This document shows positions 7,532-16,202 of a DNA stretch of 64,000 nt, piece after piece. Numbering within the stretch: the first letter of the stretch is position 1; each line of letters opens with the position of its first letter. Below the pieces are notes generated by a model that searched no databases, was not told the origin of the DNA, and was given only the letters and a program-made list of their open reading frames with translations. This DNA comes from Caulobacter sp. BP25. Its GTDB lineage: Bacteria; Pseudomonadota; Alphaproteobacteria; Caulobacterales; Caulobacteraceae. Both the position numbers and the translations under genes were made by a program. The stretch is taken from positions 62,001 to 126,000 of the forward strand of contig NZ_PEGH01000012.1 of NCBI RefSeq assembly GCF_002737755.1, written 5' to 3'.

Positions 7532-10056
7532 CTAGTCGCCGCGTAGGACGGGCGCTGGCCGCTGGGACAGCGCTAGACTTGCGGCGATCAGGCCGCCCAG
7601 GGTGGTCAGTGACGTCGCGCCCGCGAGCAGCAGTAGCACGCCGCTCCAGTCGACGCTCCAGCTGGCCTCGAACACCTTGACCACGACGGGCCATGCTGCG
7701 GCGAAGCCAAGAAGAACCCCGGCCGAACCGGCGATCAGACCGACCGCGCCGTACTCGATGACATAGGCGGCGAGGATTTGCGATCGGGTCGCGCCCAGCA
7801 CCTTCAGAGTGGCTGCTTCGCGAGCGCGAGCGCGAGCGCCAGCCGCGATCGCGCCGGCGAGCACCAGCAGGCCAGCTAAGCCGGCGACGGCCGCGGCGCC
7901 GCGAACCGCCAGGGCCAGCCGGTCGAACAGGGCCGCTGCTGCGTCCAGCTGTTCGCGGACGCTGATCACATTCACGCCCGGAAACGCCTTTCCGAGCGTT
8001 CGGGTCAGCGTCGCCTCTTGGTCGCGGCCCATCCGCGCGATCGCGACGCTGCGCAGGTCCGCGCCCTCCAAGGTGGCGGGATTGAAGATCAAGGCGAAGT
8101 TCGGCCCGAAGCCACCGAAATCGACCTTTCTGAGCGCTGCGATGCGCGCCTCGATCTCTCGGCCCAGCACGAGAACGGTGATGGTGTCGCCGACCTTCAG
8201 GCCGGCGGCCTCGGCGATTTCGACGTTCATCGCGACCTGCGGCGGGCCCGCATGGTCGGCGCGCCACCATTGGCCGGCGACCACGCCGGCGTTGCGGGGC
8301 TCCTTGGCAAACAGAGAGAGGCTGATGTCATTGTCGAACGCCCAGCGTTCCGATGGCTTAGTGGCCTTGACGTCGATGGGCTTGCCCTTGACCGCGACGA
8401 TCCGGCCCGTGGCGAAAGGCATGCGCAGATAGGTTTCGGCATTGAGCGGTCCGGTCACGCTGGCGACGGCGGCGTCGAAAGCTTGGGCGCGGTCGGCGGG
8501 AATCTCGGTGAAGACCATGGCGGGCGCGGTGCGCGGGGCGACGTCGCTGACCTGAGCCAGCAAGGCCGATTGGATCAGCACCACGCAGGCCAGAAGGGCG
8601 ACGCCTAGGCCGATGGCGGGGCTGGCGGTGTGCGCCGCCGAGCCTGGTCCGGCCAGGTTGGCCAGGCCGAGCTTGACAGGTCCGCGCGTGAGGCCGCGCG
8701 CGCGTCCCGCCACGAAGGCTGCGGCCCGGCCCAGCGCGGCCAGCAGGGCGAAGGCCACAGCGACACCCGCCATCATGATCGCCGCTGCCATGGGTGTGGG
8801 CGCGGTGGCGACGGCCATCGTCGCGAGGCCAACCCCCGCGACGATGGCGCCGGCCGTTTCCACGCCCAGGGGGAGGCGGGCCTTTGGCGCGCGGCGGAAC
8901 AGCGCCGAAGGCGGCGTGGCCCTCGCCCGGGCCAGGGGAACGAGGGAGAACGCCGCAGCCGCAAGGAGTCCGAACAGGCCGGCTTTTACCAGCGGCCAGG
9001 GGTAGATCTTGAATAGCGCGGGGATAGGCAAGCTGGAGCCGGCAAGCTGACCGAGAAGCAACGGCGCGGCGGCCCCAATCGCAAGACCAATCGACACGCC
9101 CAGCAGCGCCAGAACGCCAATCTGGATCAGGTGGAGGTCGCGGATCAGGCCGCTGCGCGCGCCTAGCGCCTTAAGAACAGCGATCGCGGGTTCGCGCGTC
9201 GACAGATAGGCTGAGACCGCGCCGGCCACGCCGAGTCCCCCGCCACCAGCGAGGCCAGGCCGATGAAGCCCAGGAAGTATTCTAGCTGGTCGATCAGACG
9301 GCGCGCGCCCGGCGCGGCGTCGATGCGGTCACGAATCCTGAAGCGCGCGTCCGGGAAAGCCTTCTGGATCGCCTGACCGGTGGCGCGAGGGTCCTGGCCT
9401 GGAGGCAGGGCCACGCGGACTGTACGCCCGGACAGACCGCCCGGCGTCAGCAGACCGGAGCGTTCCAGCACATCTTCTCGGATCAGGACGCGGGGCGCGA
9501 TGGCGAAGCCCCGCGACAAGCCGTCGGGCTCGCTAACCAATCGCGCGCGCACGACAAGGGTCACGGTCCCGGCTTCGAACCGGTCGCCAATCTTGAGATT
9601 CAGACGATCCAGCAGCGCCGGTTCGACCGCTGCGCCGGGCAGCCCCTCCTGGTCAGAGAGCGCGGCCGCGAGGCTTGGCGCGCCGTTCAGCTTTACGGCG
9701 CCGGCGAGAGGAAAGCGTTCGTCCACGCCGCGCAGGCTGACCAAGCGACGGTCTCCGCTGGGCGCCTGCGCCATGGCTCGGGCGCTGGCGGAATAGGTCG
9801 TCGGCCCCAGCCGACCGATCGCGGCGCGTTCCTCTGGTGTGAAGTCGCGGTTCTCGATTGAGAACGACAGGTCGCCGCCCAGGATCTCGCGCGCCTGACT
9901 GGCCAGGCCCTGGCGGAAAGCTTCGGCGGTCGAGCCCGCGGCAGCGATCGCGGCGACGCCCAGCGCCAGGCAGGCCAGGAAGATGCGAAAGCCGCGCACG
10001 CCCGAGCGCAGCTCGCGCGCGGCCAGACGAAAGGCCAGGGGAAGTTGAAGCGCCAT
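7532..10056 (-). pseudogene. YbbP-like ABC transporter permease (FtsX/MacB fold), frameshifted
   Basis: Two adjoining frames make one permease of about 840 residues. The first part (10056 down to about 9240) holds TM1, a large periplasmic domain and TM2 ending FIGLASLVAG. The second (below 9240) continues GVAGAVSAYLSTREPAIAVLKALGAR, the coupling-helix region, then more TM segments, a second periplasmic domain and the final TM set. The join lies at five Cs (9237-9241 on the plus strand); a sixth would restore GLASLVAGGLGVAGAV. Either the gene is inactivated or a base was lost in sequencing. It follows the ATPase gene by two bases and matches the E. coli ybbA-ybbP order opposite tesA. Confidence 0.85.
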
Positions 10057-10058
10057 GG

Positions 10059-10742
10059 TCAGTCTTGGATCCGACCGTCCGCCATCCGCACGATGCGGTC
10101 AGCGCGCGTGGCTAGGCCCGGGTCGTGCGTGACCATGATCAGGGCGGCCCCGACCTCGTCCACGAGATTGAACATCAGATCGGCGACCGAGCCGGCGGTC
10201 GCACCGTCCAGATTGCCAGTCGGCTCGTCGGCGAACAGCAGGGCGGGACGCGCGGCCAGCGCGCGAGCCAGCGCCACGCGCTGTTGCTCGCCACCCGACA
10301 ACTGATGCGGATAGTGGGTCAAGCGTCCCGCCAAACCCACGCGCGCCAGCCAGTCCCGGGCGGTGGCGGCGGTGTCGCGCGCCCCAGCGATCTCCAGGGG
10401 CGTTGCGACGTTTTCTTCGGCGGTCATGTTGGGCAGCAGGTGGAAAGACTGGAACACCAGGGCCGCGCGACCTCGCCGCAACCGGGCCCGCCCGTCCTCG
10501 TCCAGTTTGGCCAGGTCTTCGCCGAACAGCCGTACCGTTCCGGCGGTCGGTTCTTCCAGCCCCGCGCCCACCGCGATCAACGAGGACTTGCCCGAGCCCG
10601 AGGGGCCCACGATCGCCACGCGCTCGCCGGCGGCGACGATCAAGTCGACGCCTCTGAGGATGTTCACGGGACCGGCTGCCGAGGGCAGGGTGAGGGTGAC
10701 GGCGTCGAGGACCAGGGGGGCGTGCGGCTGGACGTCGGTCAT
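10059..10742 (-). CDS. ybbA: ABC transporter ATP-binding protein, YbbA/LolD type
   Basis: 227 residues. Walker A GPSGSGKSSL, Q-loop FQSFHLLPNM, ABC signature LSGGEQQRVALARALA, Walker B ALLFADEPTGNLD and the H-loop VTHD are all present, so the ATPase looks intact. LolD-type ATPases pair with FtsX-fold permeases; here the frameshifted permease follows two bases downstream. In E. coli YbbA-YbbP works with the neighbouring hydrolase TesA at the inner membrane, and the divergent tesA-like gene is present here. ATG 10742 is chosen over 10817 because the upstream residues have no homology character and GGAAG precedes ATG 10742. Confidence 0.92.
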   Translation of the reverse strand: MTDVQPHAPLVLDAVTLTLPSAAGPVNILRGVDLIVAAGERVAIVGPSGSGKSSLIAVGAGLEEPTAGTVRLFGEDLAKLDEDGRARLRRGRAALVFQSFHLLPNMTAEENVATPLEIAGARDTAATARDWLARVGLAGRLTHYPHQLSGGEQQRVALARALAARPALLFADEPTGNLDGATAGSVADLMFNLVDEVGAALIMVTHDPGLATRADRIVRMADGRIQD

Positions 10743-10799
10743 AGGGCTTCCTGCAAGGCCGGTCCTTGTTCCGCCGGCGACTGAACTACATAGGAAGAC

Positions 10800-11444
10800 A
10801 TGAGCTCGACCGCACACCGTTTTCCCAGTCGTCGTCGATTTTTGCTGGGCCTTGGCCTGCTGAGCCAGATCGCCGCCGCACCCAAGCCGCCCGTGGTGAC
10901 CGTTCTTGGAGACTCCATCACGGCGGGCCTAGGGCTAACGGCGCGCGACGCCATGCCTGCCCAGCTGCAGGCGGCGCTCGCGCGGCGAGGCGTGTCCGTT
11001 GTCGTGCGCGCAGCCGGCGTTTCCGGTGACACCAGCGGCGGCGGCTTGGCGCGTGTCGGCTTCAGCGTGGCCAACGACACCCGGGTCTGTGTCGTCGCAC
11101 TGGGTGGCAATGACCTTTTGCAAGGCGTTGATCCCGCTCAGACCATGGCCAACCTTCGCGGGGTTCTTCAGAAGCTGAAGGCTCGGGGCGTGGGCGCGGT
11201 CCTGGTCGGCGTCGCCGCCCCGCCCGCGATTGGCGCCGCATACGCCCGGGAGTTCAACGCGATCTTTCCCAACTTGGCGCGCGAGTTTGGCGTGCCGCTC
11301 TACGCCAACATCTTGGCTGGCGTGAGCGGCAATCCCGCGCTTATGCAGAGAGACGGCATCCATCCCAACGCAAGCGGCGCCAAGCGTATCGGTGAAGCCC
11401 TGGCCCCGGTTGTCGCCAGGGCCGTGAGAGCGCGCGCGGGCTGA
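10800..11444 (+). CDS. tesA: TesA-like SGNH arylesterase / lysophospholipase
   Basis: 214 residues. The SGNH blocks are complete: GDSITAG (S39, block I), a conserved Gly near GVSGDT (block II), GGND (block III) and DGIHPN (block V, catalytic Asp and His). Family members hydrolyse acyl-CoA, lysophospholipid or aryl esters. The N-terminus has SRRRFLLGLGLL, a good twin-arginine match, so the enzyme is probably periplasmic and Tat-dependent, whereas E. coli TesA has an ordinary Sec signal. It diverges from the YbbA-like ATPase with 57 bp between start codons. AGGAAG lies only two bases before the ATG, so the start is slightly uncertain. It ends 12 bp before the end of the convergent phytase gene. 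Confidence 0.92.
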   Translation: MSSTAHRFPSRRRFLLGLGLLSQIAAAPKPPVVTVLGDSITAGLGLTARDAMPAQLQAALARRGVSVVVRAAGVSGDTSGGGLARVGFSVANDTRVCVVALGGNDLLQGVDPAQTMANLRGVLQKLKARGVGAVLVGVAAPPAIGAAYAREFNAIFPNLAREFGVPLYANILAGVSGNPALMQRDGIHPNASGAKRIGEALAPVVARAVRARAG

Positions 11445-11456
11445 AGGCCAAGGGTA

Positions 11457-13478
11457 TTACAGCTTCAGCTTCGCCGCGATCGCTGACCATGGGACCAGCT
11501 TGAAGTTCTGGTGCTCGGGCGGGGCGATGTTGCGGCCATCCTGGGCGACGAAGGCGCCCGCCTCAAGCCCGAAGCCCAGCGGCGTGCTCGTAACCTCCAG
11601 ACCATCAGTTTCGGAAATGCCGTCGACGCCATTGTCGCCATTGGCGGTGACAGCAAAGCTGCCGACATAGGCGTTGTCGCCCTCCCGGCGGAACACGGCA
11701 TAGCTGTTGTTGCCCTGGCTGGAGACGACCAGGTAGCCTTTGCCCTTCGGCTGGATGTACAGGCCTACCCCTTCGAGGTCGTCCTTGAGCGCAGGATTTT
11801 CGCCGATCCGGGCGATGAGCTTTCGGTTCGAGCCGGCCTTGGCGTCGGCGCCCAGTTTCCAGAGCGCGACGTCCTCCTCGGCGACATAAAGTGCGCCCGT
11901 TTCGTCGTCGGCGACGCAGCCTTCGGTCTGGGTGTCGAAGCGGATGTCGCGCACGGGTTGGGCGCGGACCTTGCCGGCTGGTGTGGCGATCAGCTTCCAC
12001 TGACGGACAAGGCCGTCAGGATCGCTGACGAACACGAAGGTCTCGCCCTTGCGGTCGCGATACATGCAAAGGCCGTAGGGGTCCGAGAGGTTCGTGGCCT
12101 GCACGCCGTCCGCCACGCTGGTCAGCAGACGGGTTTCGGGATTGATGATGTAAAGCGCGATCGCCTTGTGCGTCCTGTCGCTGGCCGCCACCAGGGTTAC
12201 GGCCTTGCCGCCCAGCTTGAATCCGCCGCGCAGGTCGACATTGTTCATCTTGCCGTCGGCCATGTACTGCAGGCGCTTTCCCGACAGGTCGTAGACCAGC
12301 ATGCCGCCTTTCTTGTCGGTGGCGATGATGGCGCTTTTGGCCGGATCCGTCGGATGGACCCAGATCGCCGGGTCGTCGGCGGCGTCGCCGTCATGATCGA
12401 CAGGCTCGGTCTCCATGGTGGGGCGGACCAGCGCCAGCGCGCTTGGCGTCGCCTCTACGACGTCTTGGCCGAGCGGCAGCTTCAGCGCGGCGGCGACATC
12501 GGCCCACGAGATCAGCTTCGTGTCTCCGCCGCCATTTCGATCATCGGCGATCAGCAGGGCGCCGGCGGAGAAATCCCGGTCGAGGGGCGCGCGAAGGCCA
12601 AACAGGCCAGAAGGCTTGGCGATAGCCGCCGTGCCGTTTGCCTCGATCCGGAAGCTCCCGACGAAGCGATCATCGGCGGAGCGATCGTAGACATTATAGT
12701 CGCCCTGGTCCGGATTGGCGGCCACCAGGAAATCCGCCGCCTTGCCGCCATTGATGATGGCGAGGCCCTCGACCTCGCCGGCGACTTTGCCGAGTCGATT
12801 GATGTCGACGATCGTGGGAACCGGTTCGGCTTCCGGATCTGCGTCGTAGCGCCAAATCCCGACTGCGGCCTGGGCGACGTAGAGCGCTCCGCTAGCGTCG
12901 TCGGCGACGCAGAACTTGGCTTCCGACGAAAGACTCAGGCGCCTCACTGGGCGGCCATCCATCTTGCCGTCGGCGGCTTGGAACAGCAGCCACTGATCCA
13001 GTTGGCCGTCGCGCCCCATGGCGAAGGCGTAGAGAGCCCCATCGCGGGGGCTGCGATGCAGGCAAACGCCCTCACCGGAGTAGCCCAGCAATAAAGGGCG
13101 CGCGTCGATCGCCGCGACTTGGCCGCTCACCTGGTCGCGAGAGAACAGGCGTAGGCGGCCGGCCTGCCGGTCGAGCGCGACGATCAGGCTGCGGGCGCCA
13201 TCCTCTCGTGCGTCCACGGCGTCGATCTCGCCGCCGGGTACGGCGGCGATGCGGTCACCCCGCAGGCTGTAGAGCTCCAGCCCGCCAAGCTTTCCGCTGG
13301 CGACGATGACGCTCTTGGTCGGATCGGTCGAATCGCGCAGCAGCGCCACGCCATTTGCGCCGCCCTGGACGGTGGGTGTCGTGGAGCGGATGACGCCAAC
13401 TGTCGGCGATGTCTGGGCCAAGACCGGCGCGGCGGCCGCGATAACCAGAAGACCCGCGACCAGATTCAAACGATTCAT
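11457..13478 (-). CDS. Tandem-domain beta-propeller phytase, secreted
   Basis: 673 residues with a Sec signal (MNRLNLVAGLLVIAAAAPVLAQ). Two consecutive beta-propeller phytase domains follow. The C-terminal one (about 310-673) has the family motif DDPAIWVHPTDP, then IIATDKKGGMLVYDLSGK, MNNVDLRGG and the late DGLEV and AQDGRN segments, as in calcium-dependent alkaline phytases that release phosphate from inositol hexakisphosphate. The N-terminal one (about 30-305) keeps the fold repeats (for example CVADDASGALYVAQ) but lacks the DDPAIW motif and looks catalytically weak. ATG 13478 with GGGGGAA upstream is preferred to 13577, which would bury the signal peptide. Confidence 0.92.
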   Translation of the reverse strand: MNRLNLVAGLLVIAAAAPVLAQTSPTVGVIRSTTPTVQGGANGVALLRDSTDPTKSVIVASGKLGGLELYSLRGDRIAAVPGGEIDAVDAREDGARSLIVALDRQAGRLRLFSRDQVSGQVAAIDARPLLLGYSGEGVCLHRSPRDGALYAFAMGRDGQLDQWLLFQAADGKMDGRPVRRLSLSSEAKFCVADDASGALYVAQAAVGIWRYDADPEAEPVPTIVDINRLGKVAGEVEGLAIINGGKAADFLVAANPDQGDYNVYDRSADDRFVGSFRIEANGTAAIAKPSGLFGLRAPLDRDFSAGALLIADDRNGGGDTKLISWADVAAALKLPLGQDVVEATPSALALVRPTMETEPVDHDGDAADDPAIWVHPTDPAKSAIIATDKKGGMLVYDLSGKRLQYMADGKMNNVDLRGGFKLGGKAVTLVAASDRTHKAIALYIINPETRLLTSVADGVQATNLSDPYGLCMYRDRKGETFVFVSDPDGLVRQWKLIATPAGKVRAQPVRDIRFDTQTEGCVADDETGALYVAEEDVALWKLGADAKAGSNRKLIARIGENPALKDDLEGVGLYIQPKGKGYLVVSSQGNNSYAVFRREGDNAYVGSFAVTANGDNGVDGISETDGLEVTSTPLGFGLEAGAFVAQDGRNIAPPEHQNFKLVPWSAIAAKLKL

Positions 13479-13730
13479 AGCGTTCCCCCGCCAGGCATGA
13501 TTTTCCGTCAACGACGGACGACGAACCGCCCTTCTGAAGCAGAATTTCATCAGTATCGTGACGGTGGCGGCTTTCATTCTTCAACAGCGCAGATCCCATC
13601 TCGCGTTGAGGCGTTACGCCGGAGCGCTCAATTCGCTGCTGTAAACCGCGAAGGGGCGATATAGGCGTTGTCACATGGGGCTTCAGGCCCGCGTGTACCT
13701 GTTACCCGAGCGGCGAAAGGATAGGTCAGT

Positions 13731-14186
13731 ATGAACCGAGCGGTGCTGGGACTTGCGATCTTAGGTATGGCCTTGGCGACCGCGCAGGCGGCCCAGGCGG
13801 CCCAGGCGGCCGATCCGACGCCGCCGCGCACGGCGGACCTCTATGGTGTCTGGCGCAATCCCAAGGGCAGCGTTCACATTGAGATCAAGCCTTGTGGCGA
13901 GGGCACTTGCGGTAATGTCGTCTGGGCTAACGCCGAAGCCCAGGCGGATGTGCGAAAGGGCAGCAACCGCGAGCTGGTCGGCATGCAGCTGTTGCGTGAT
14001 TTTTCGCCGACCGGTCCAAGCGACTGGAAGGGCCGGGTGTTCGTGCCCGATTTGAACATGACGTTCTCGGGACAAGTGCGGCTGCTGGATCGCGCGTCGC
14101 TGCGCGCCAAGGGCTGCCTGCTGCCAAACTTTCTCTGCAAGTCGCAGGTTTGGACCCGCGTCGACGCCTCCGGTCGCACCTCCTAG
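13731..14186 (+). CDS. DUF2147 family secreted protein
   Basis: 151 residues. A signal peptide is followed by a short beta-rich domain with the DUF2147 pattern: YGVWRNPKGSVHIEIKPCG, CGNVVW, then LVGMQLLRDF and DWKGRVFVPD. Function is unknown for the family; members are periplasmic or secreted in Proteobacteria. Four cysteines in the mature part (CGEGTC, GCLLPNFLC) could form disulfides. The signal peptide contains three exact copies of a 9-bp unit (13785-13811) that encodes QAAQAAQAA. It is divergent from the phytase, 252 bp away. Confidence 0.85.
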   Translation: MNRAVLGLAILGMALATAQAAQAAQAADPTPPRTADLYGVWRNPKGSVHIEIKPCGEGTCGNVVWANAEAQADVRKGSNRELVGMQLLRDFSPTGPSDWKGRVFVPDLNMTFSGQVRLLDRASLRAKGCLLPNFLCKSQVWTRVDASGRTS

Positions 14187-14193
14187 GCTTTAA

Positions 14194-14766
14194 ATGATGC
14201 AAATGGGTTTGCCGGGGTTCGACCCGCCGACACCGACCGACCGGCTGATGTTTCTACTGTATCCGAATCCGGCCGCCGCCCAGCGGATCGCGGCGGAGGC
14301 GCGCCGGCTGCGTGACGTTCTTCAGTTGCGGGGCCAGCCCCTGCAGACCGATCGTTTCCATGTCACCCTGCATCACCTGGGCGACTATGTGGGTCTGCCC
14401 GCCGACATCGTGCGCAAGGGCGAGGCCGCCGGCGAGGCGCTGGCGACCGCACCGTTTGAGGTGGTGTTCGACCGCGCCCTGAGCTTCGCGAACCGTCCGG
14501 GAAACAATCCATTCACGCTGCAAGGCGGTGAGGGCGTCCAGGCTCTGGTCGGCTTCCAGCAGAAGCTCGCGCTGGAGATGGCCAAGGTTGGCCTGAAGCC
14601 GGACAAGGCGTTTGTCCCTCATGTGACGCTTCTCTATGACGCACAGATCGCGCCGGCCCAGACCATTGCCCCAATCGGCTGGACCGTTGACCGCTTCGTC
14701 CTCGTCCAAAGCAAGTTGGGTCAGACTCGCCACATCGTGCTGAAGAGCTGGAGCCTCGTCGGCTGA
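14194..14766 (+). CDS. 2H phosphoesterase, 2'-5' RNA ligase / ThpR family
   Basis: 190 residues. Two HxTx motifs define the family: RFHVTLHHLGD (H56) and FVPHVTLLYD (H143), which together form the active site. The family includes bacterial LigT/ThpR (RNA 2',3'-cyclic phosphodiesterase) and other 2H enzymes acting on cyclic or 2'-phosphate nucleotides. It is probably cytoplasmic, with no signal. The start at 14194 (two consecutive Met codons, then Gln, Met) is uncertain by one to three codons. It lies eight bases after the DUF2147 gene and may be transcribed with it, although the functions seem unrelated. Confidence 0.88.
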   Translation: MMQMGLPGFDPPTPTDRLMFLLYPNPAAAQRIAAEARRLRDVLQLRGQPLQTDRFHVTLHHLGDYVGLPADIVRKGEAAGEALATAPFEVVFDRALSFANRPGNNPFTLQGGEGVQALVGFQQKLALEMAKVGLKPDKAFVPHVTLLYDAQIAPAQTIAPIGWTVDRFVLVQSKLGQTRHIVLKSWSLVG

Positions 14767-14831
14767 GGTTGGCGGGCCGCCGCCGCTCCTCTAGAGCCTG
14801 ACGTGACGCGGATTCGCCGAGGAAGACGGCC

Positions 14832-15179
14832 ATGACCCTGACGATGTACGGCATCAAGAATTGCGACACGGTCGCCAAGGCCCGCAAGTGGCTGGAGGAC
14901 CATGGGCGGGCTTATGCCTTCCACGACTACAAGGCCTCCGGGATAGACCGTTTGCGCCTTGAGGCCTGGGTGGACGAGCTGGGCTGGGAGCCGCTGCTGA
15001 ACCGCGCTGGAACCACCTTCCGCAAGCTGGATGAGGCCGACAAGCAGAACATCGACCGCGAGAAAGCGATCGGTCTGATGCTGGCGAACCCTTCGATGAT
15101 CAAGCGTCCAGTCCTCGATCTTGGAGAACGGCGTCTGGTCGGCTTTAAGCCGGATCTCTACGACGCCGCGCTGGGCTAG
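14832..15179 (+). CDS. ArsC/Spx-family protein, YffB-like
   Basis: 115 residues with the thioredoxin-like ArsC fold. The N-terminus MYGIKNCDTVAKARKWL matches YffB proteins, with a single active-site cysteine C11 in the KNCDT motif. The family's RPVLDL segment after SMIKRP is also present. Unlike Spx it lacks a CxxC pair. True arsenate reductases of this fold carry three conserved arginines; YffB proteins are thought to be glutathione-dependent reductases whose substrate is unresolved. The preceding 65-bp gap starts with a TAGAGCCTGACGTGACGCGG stretch that resembles half of a Caulobacter palindromic repeat. Confidence 0.87.
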   Translation: MTLTMYGIKNCDTVAKARKWLEDHGRAYAFHDYKASGIDRLRLEAWVDELGWEPLLNRAGTTFRKLDEADKQNIDREKAIGLMLANPSMIKRPVLDLGERRLVGFKPDLYDAALG

Positions 15180-15294
15180 GCGCGGCGGCTTCGAAGCGCG
15201 TCCGATCAAGTTTAGGACGACAAGCTTTCGGGGATCGGTCTATCACTTGGAGGAGCGGCCGCGATCGCGCGGCTTTCAGGAGGACTGTGAGCGG

Positions 15295-15963
15295 GTGGGG
15301 GATAAGGGTGTCTCGCGGTACGAGCTGGTCATCTTCGACTTCGACGGCACGCTGGCCGACAGCGCCGCGTGGATGATGCGCGCGGTCAATCCGATGGCGC
15401 GCCGCTACGGGTTCAAGACCGTAACCGAAGATGAGATCGAGATGCTGCGCGGGCGCAGCACGCGGGAAGTCATTCGTTATCTGGGTGTTTCGCCCTGGAA
15501 GCTCCCTTTGATCGCGCGAGCCGGCAAGAAGCTGATGGCCGCCGACGCCCATACGATCCCGCTGTTCCCCGAGACGGCCAAGATGCTGCGCGCTTTGCAC
15601 GCGGCTGGCGTGAAGATCGCGGTGGTCAGTTCCAACAGCGAAGACGTTATCCGTCGGGTGCTGGGGCCGGAGCTCTCCGAACTGATCAGTCTCTATTCCT
15701 GCGGCGCGTCTCTGTTCGGCAAGGCCCGCAAGTTCAAGCAGGTGACCGCGCGCGGCGTTTCGCGCGACAAGGTCATCTGCATCGGCGACGAGACCCGCGA
15801 CATCGAAGCCGCCCGCGCGGTGGGGCTGGATTGCGGCGCTGTTTGCTGGGGCTACGCCAAACCCTCGATCCTGGCCGAGCACCGGCCTACGGTGTCGTTC
15901 AGCTCAATGTCGGAAATTATTTCGTACGTGGCTGCATCCAACGCCCGGGCTGGCGGCGACTAA
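15295..15963 (+). CDS. HAD-family phosphatase, phosphoglycolate-phosphatase-like
   Basis: 222 residues. Motif I is FDFDGTLAD (nucleophile and acid Asp), motif II is VVSSNS, motif III Lys lies in the GKARKFKQV region and motif IV is CIGDETRDIEAA. A four-helix cap follows motif I (about 20-90), as in subfamily I phosphatases such as Gph, so small-molecule phosphate ester hydrolysis is expected; the substrate is unknown. I chose GTG 15295 because AGGAGGA (15278-15284) is ten bases upstream; the longer frame from 15121 overlaps the ArsC-like gene. A strong hairpin begins directly after its stop codon. Confidence 0.87.
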   Translation: MGDKGVSRYELVIFDFDGTLADSAAWMMRAVNPMARRYGFKTVTEDEIEMLRGRSTREVIRYLGVSPWKLPLIARAGKKLMAADAHTIPLFPETAKMLRALHAAGVKIAVVSSNSEDVIRRVLGPELSELISLYSCGASLFGKARKFKQVTARGVSRDKVICIGDETRDIEAARAVGLDCGAVCWGYAKPSILAEHRPTVSFSSMSEIISYVAASNARAGGD

Positions 15964-16000
15964 CCTTCGACAGCGCGGATGACCGCGCTGTGATCGAAGG
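15964..16000 (+). promoter_or_regulatory. Hairpin covering the ribosome binding site of the sigma-cluster leader gene
   Basis: The arm CCTTCGACAGCGCGG (15964-15978), loop ATGA and arm CCGCGCTG-TGA-TCGAAGG (15983-16000) form a near-perfect stem with a small bulge. The final AAGG of the 3' arm is part of the Shine-Dalgarno sequence (AAGGA, 15997-16001) for the ATG at 16010. In the folded RNA the binding site would be hidden. It has no T run, so it is a poor terminator. Translational control of the downstream ECF cassette is an inference. Confidence 0.5.
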
Positions 16001-16009
16001 AATGACGCC

Positions 16010-16192
16010 ATGGCCTACGACCTGTTTCGCGACTTCTGGTGGCTCCTGTTCCCGCTGAGCTTCATGGTTCTGGGCGCCTTCCGCGCCTGGCTGACCTATC
16101 GCGCCCGGCGCGAGGTGATGACTGTTCTGCGCGATTTAGCCGCGAAGGGCCAAGAGCCTCCAGCCGCTCTGCTGGCCCAACTGAACCGCTAA
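16010..16192 (+). CDS. Small membrane protein, DUF6249-like, 60 residues
   Basis: One N-terminal membrane helix (DFWWLLFPLSFMVLGAF) followed by a cytoplasmic amphipathic part that ends GQEPPAALLAQLNR. The same layout, FWWLLFPL plus a G-x-E-P-P helix, is repeated in the next gene, so the two are paralogues, and a looser version occurs in the protein at 17563. This one lacks the C-terminal pair of helices of its neighbour and may be a shortened copy. AAGGA lies eight bases before the ATG. It is the first gene of the run that leads into an ECF sigma factor. No function is known. Confidence 0.8.
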   Translation: MAYDLFRDFWWLLFPLSFMVLGAFRAWLTYRARREVMTVLRDLAAKGQEPPAALLAQLNR

Positions 16193-16202
16193 GGAGACGG
16201 GG

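Noticed and set aside
9237..9241. Programmed frameshift in the permease gene
   Set aside because: No slippery heptamer with a downstream pseudoknot is evident at the C5 run; a lost base is simpler.
11511..13094. Long open frame of 527 codons on the plus strand
   Set aside because: It lies wholly opposite the phytase gene and lacks any domain or ribosome binding site; high G+C creates such antisense frames.
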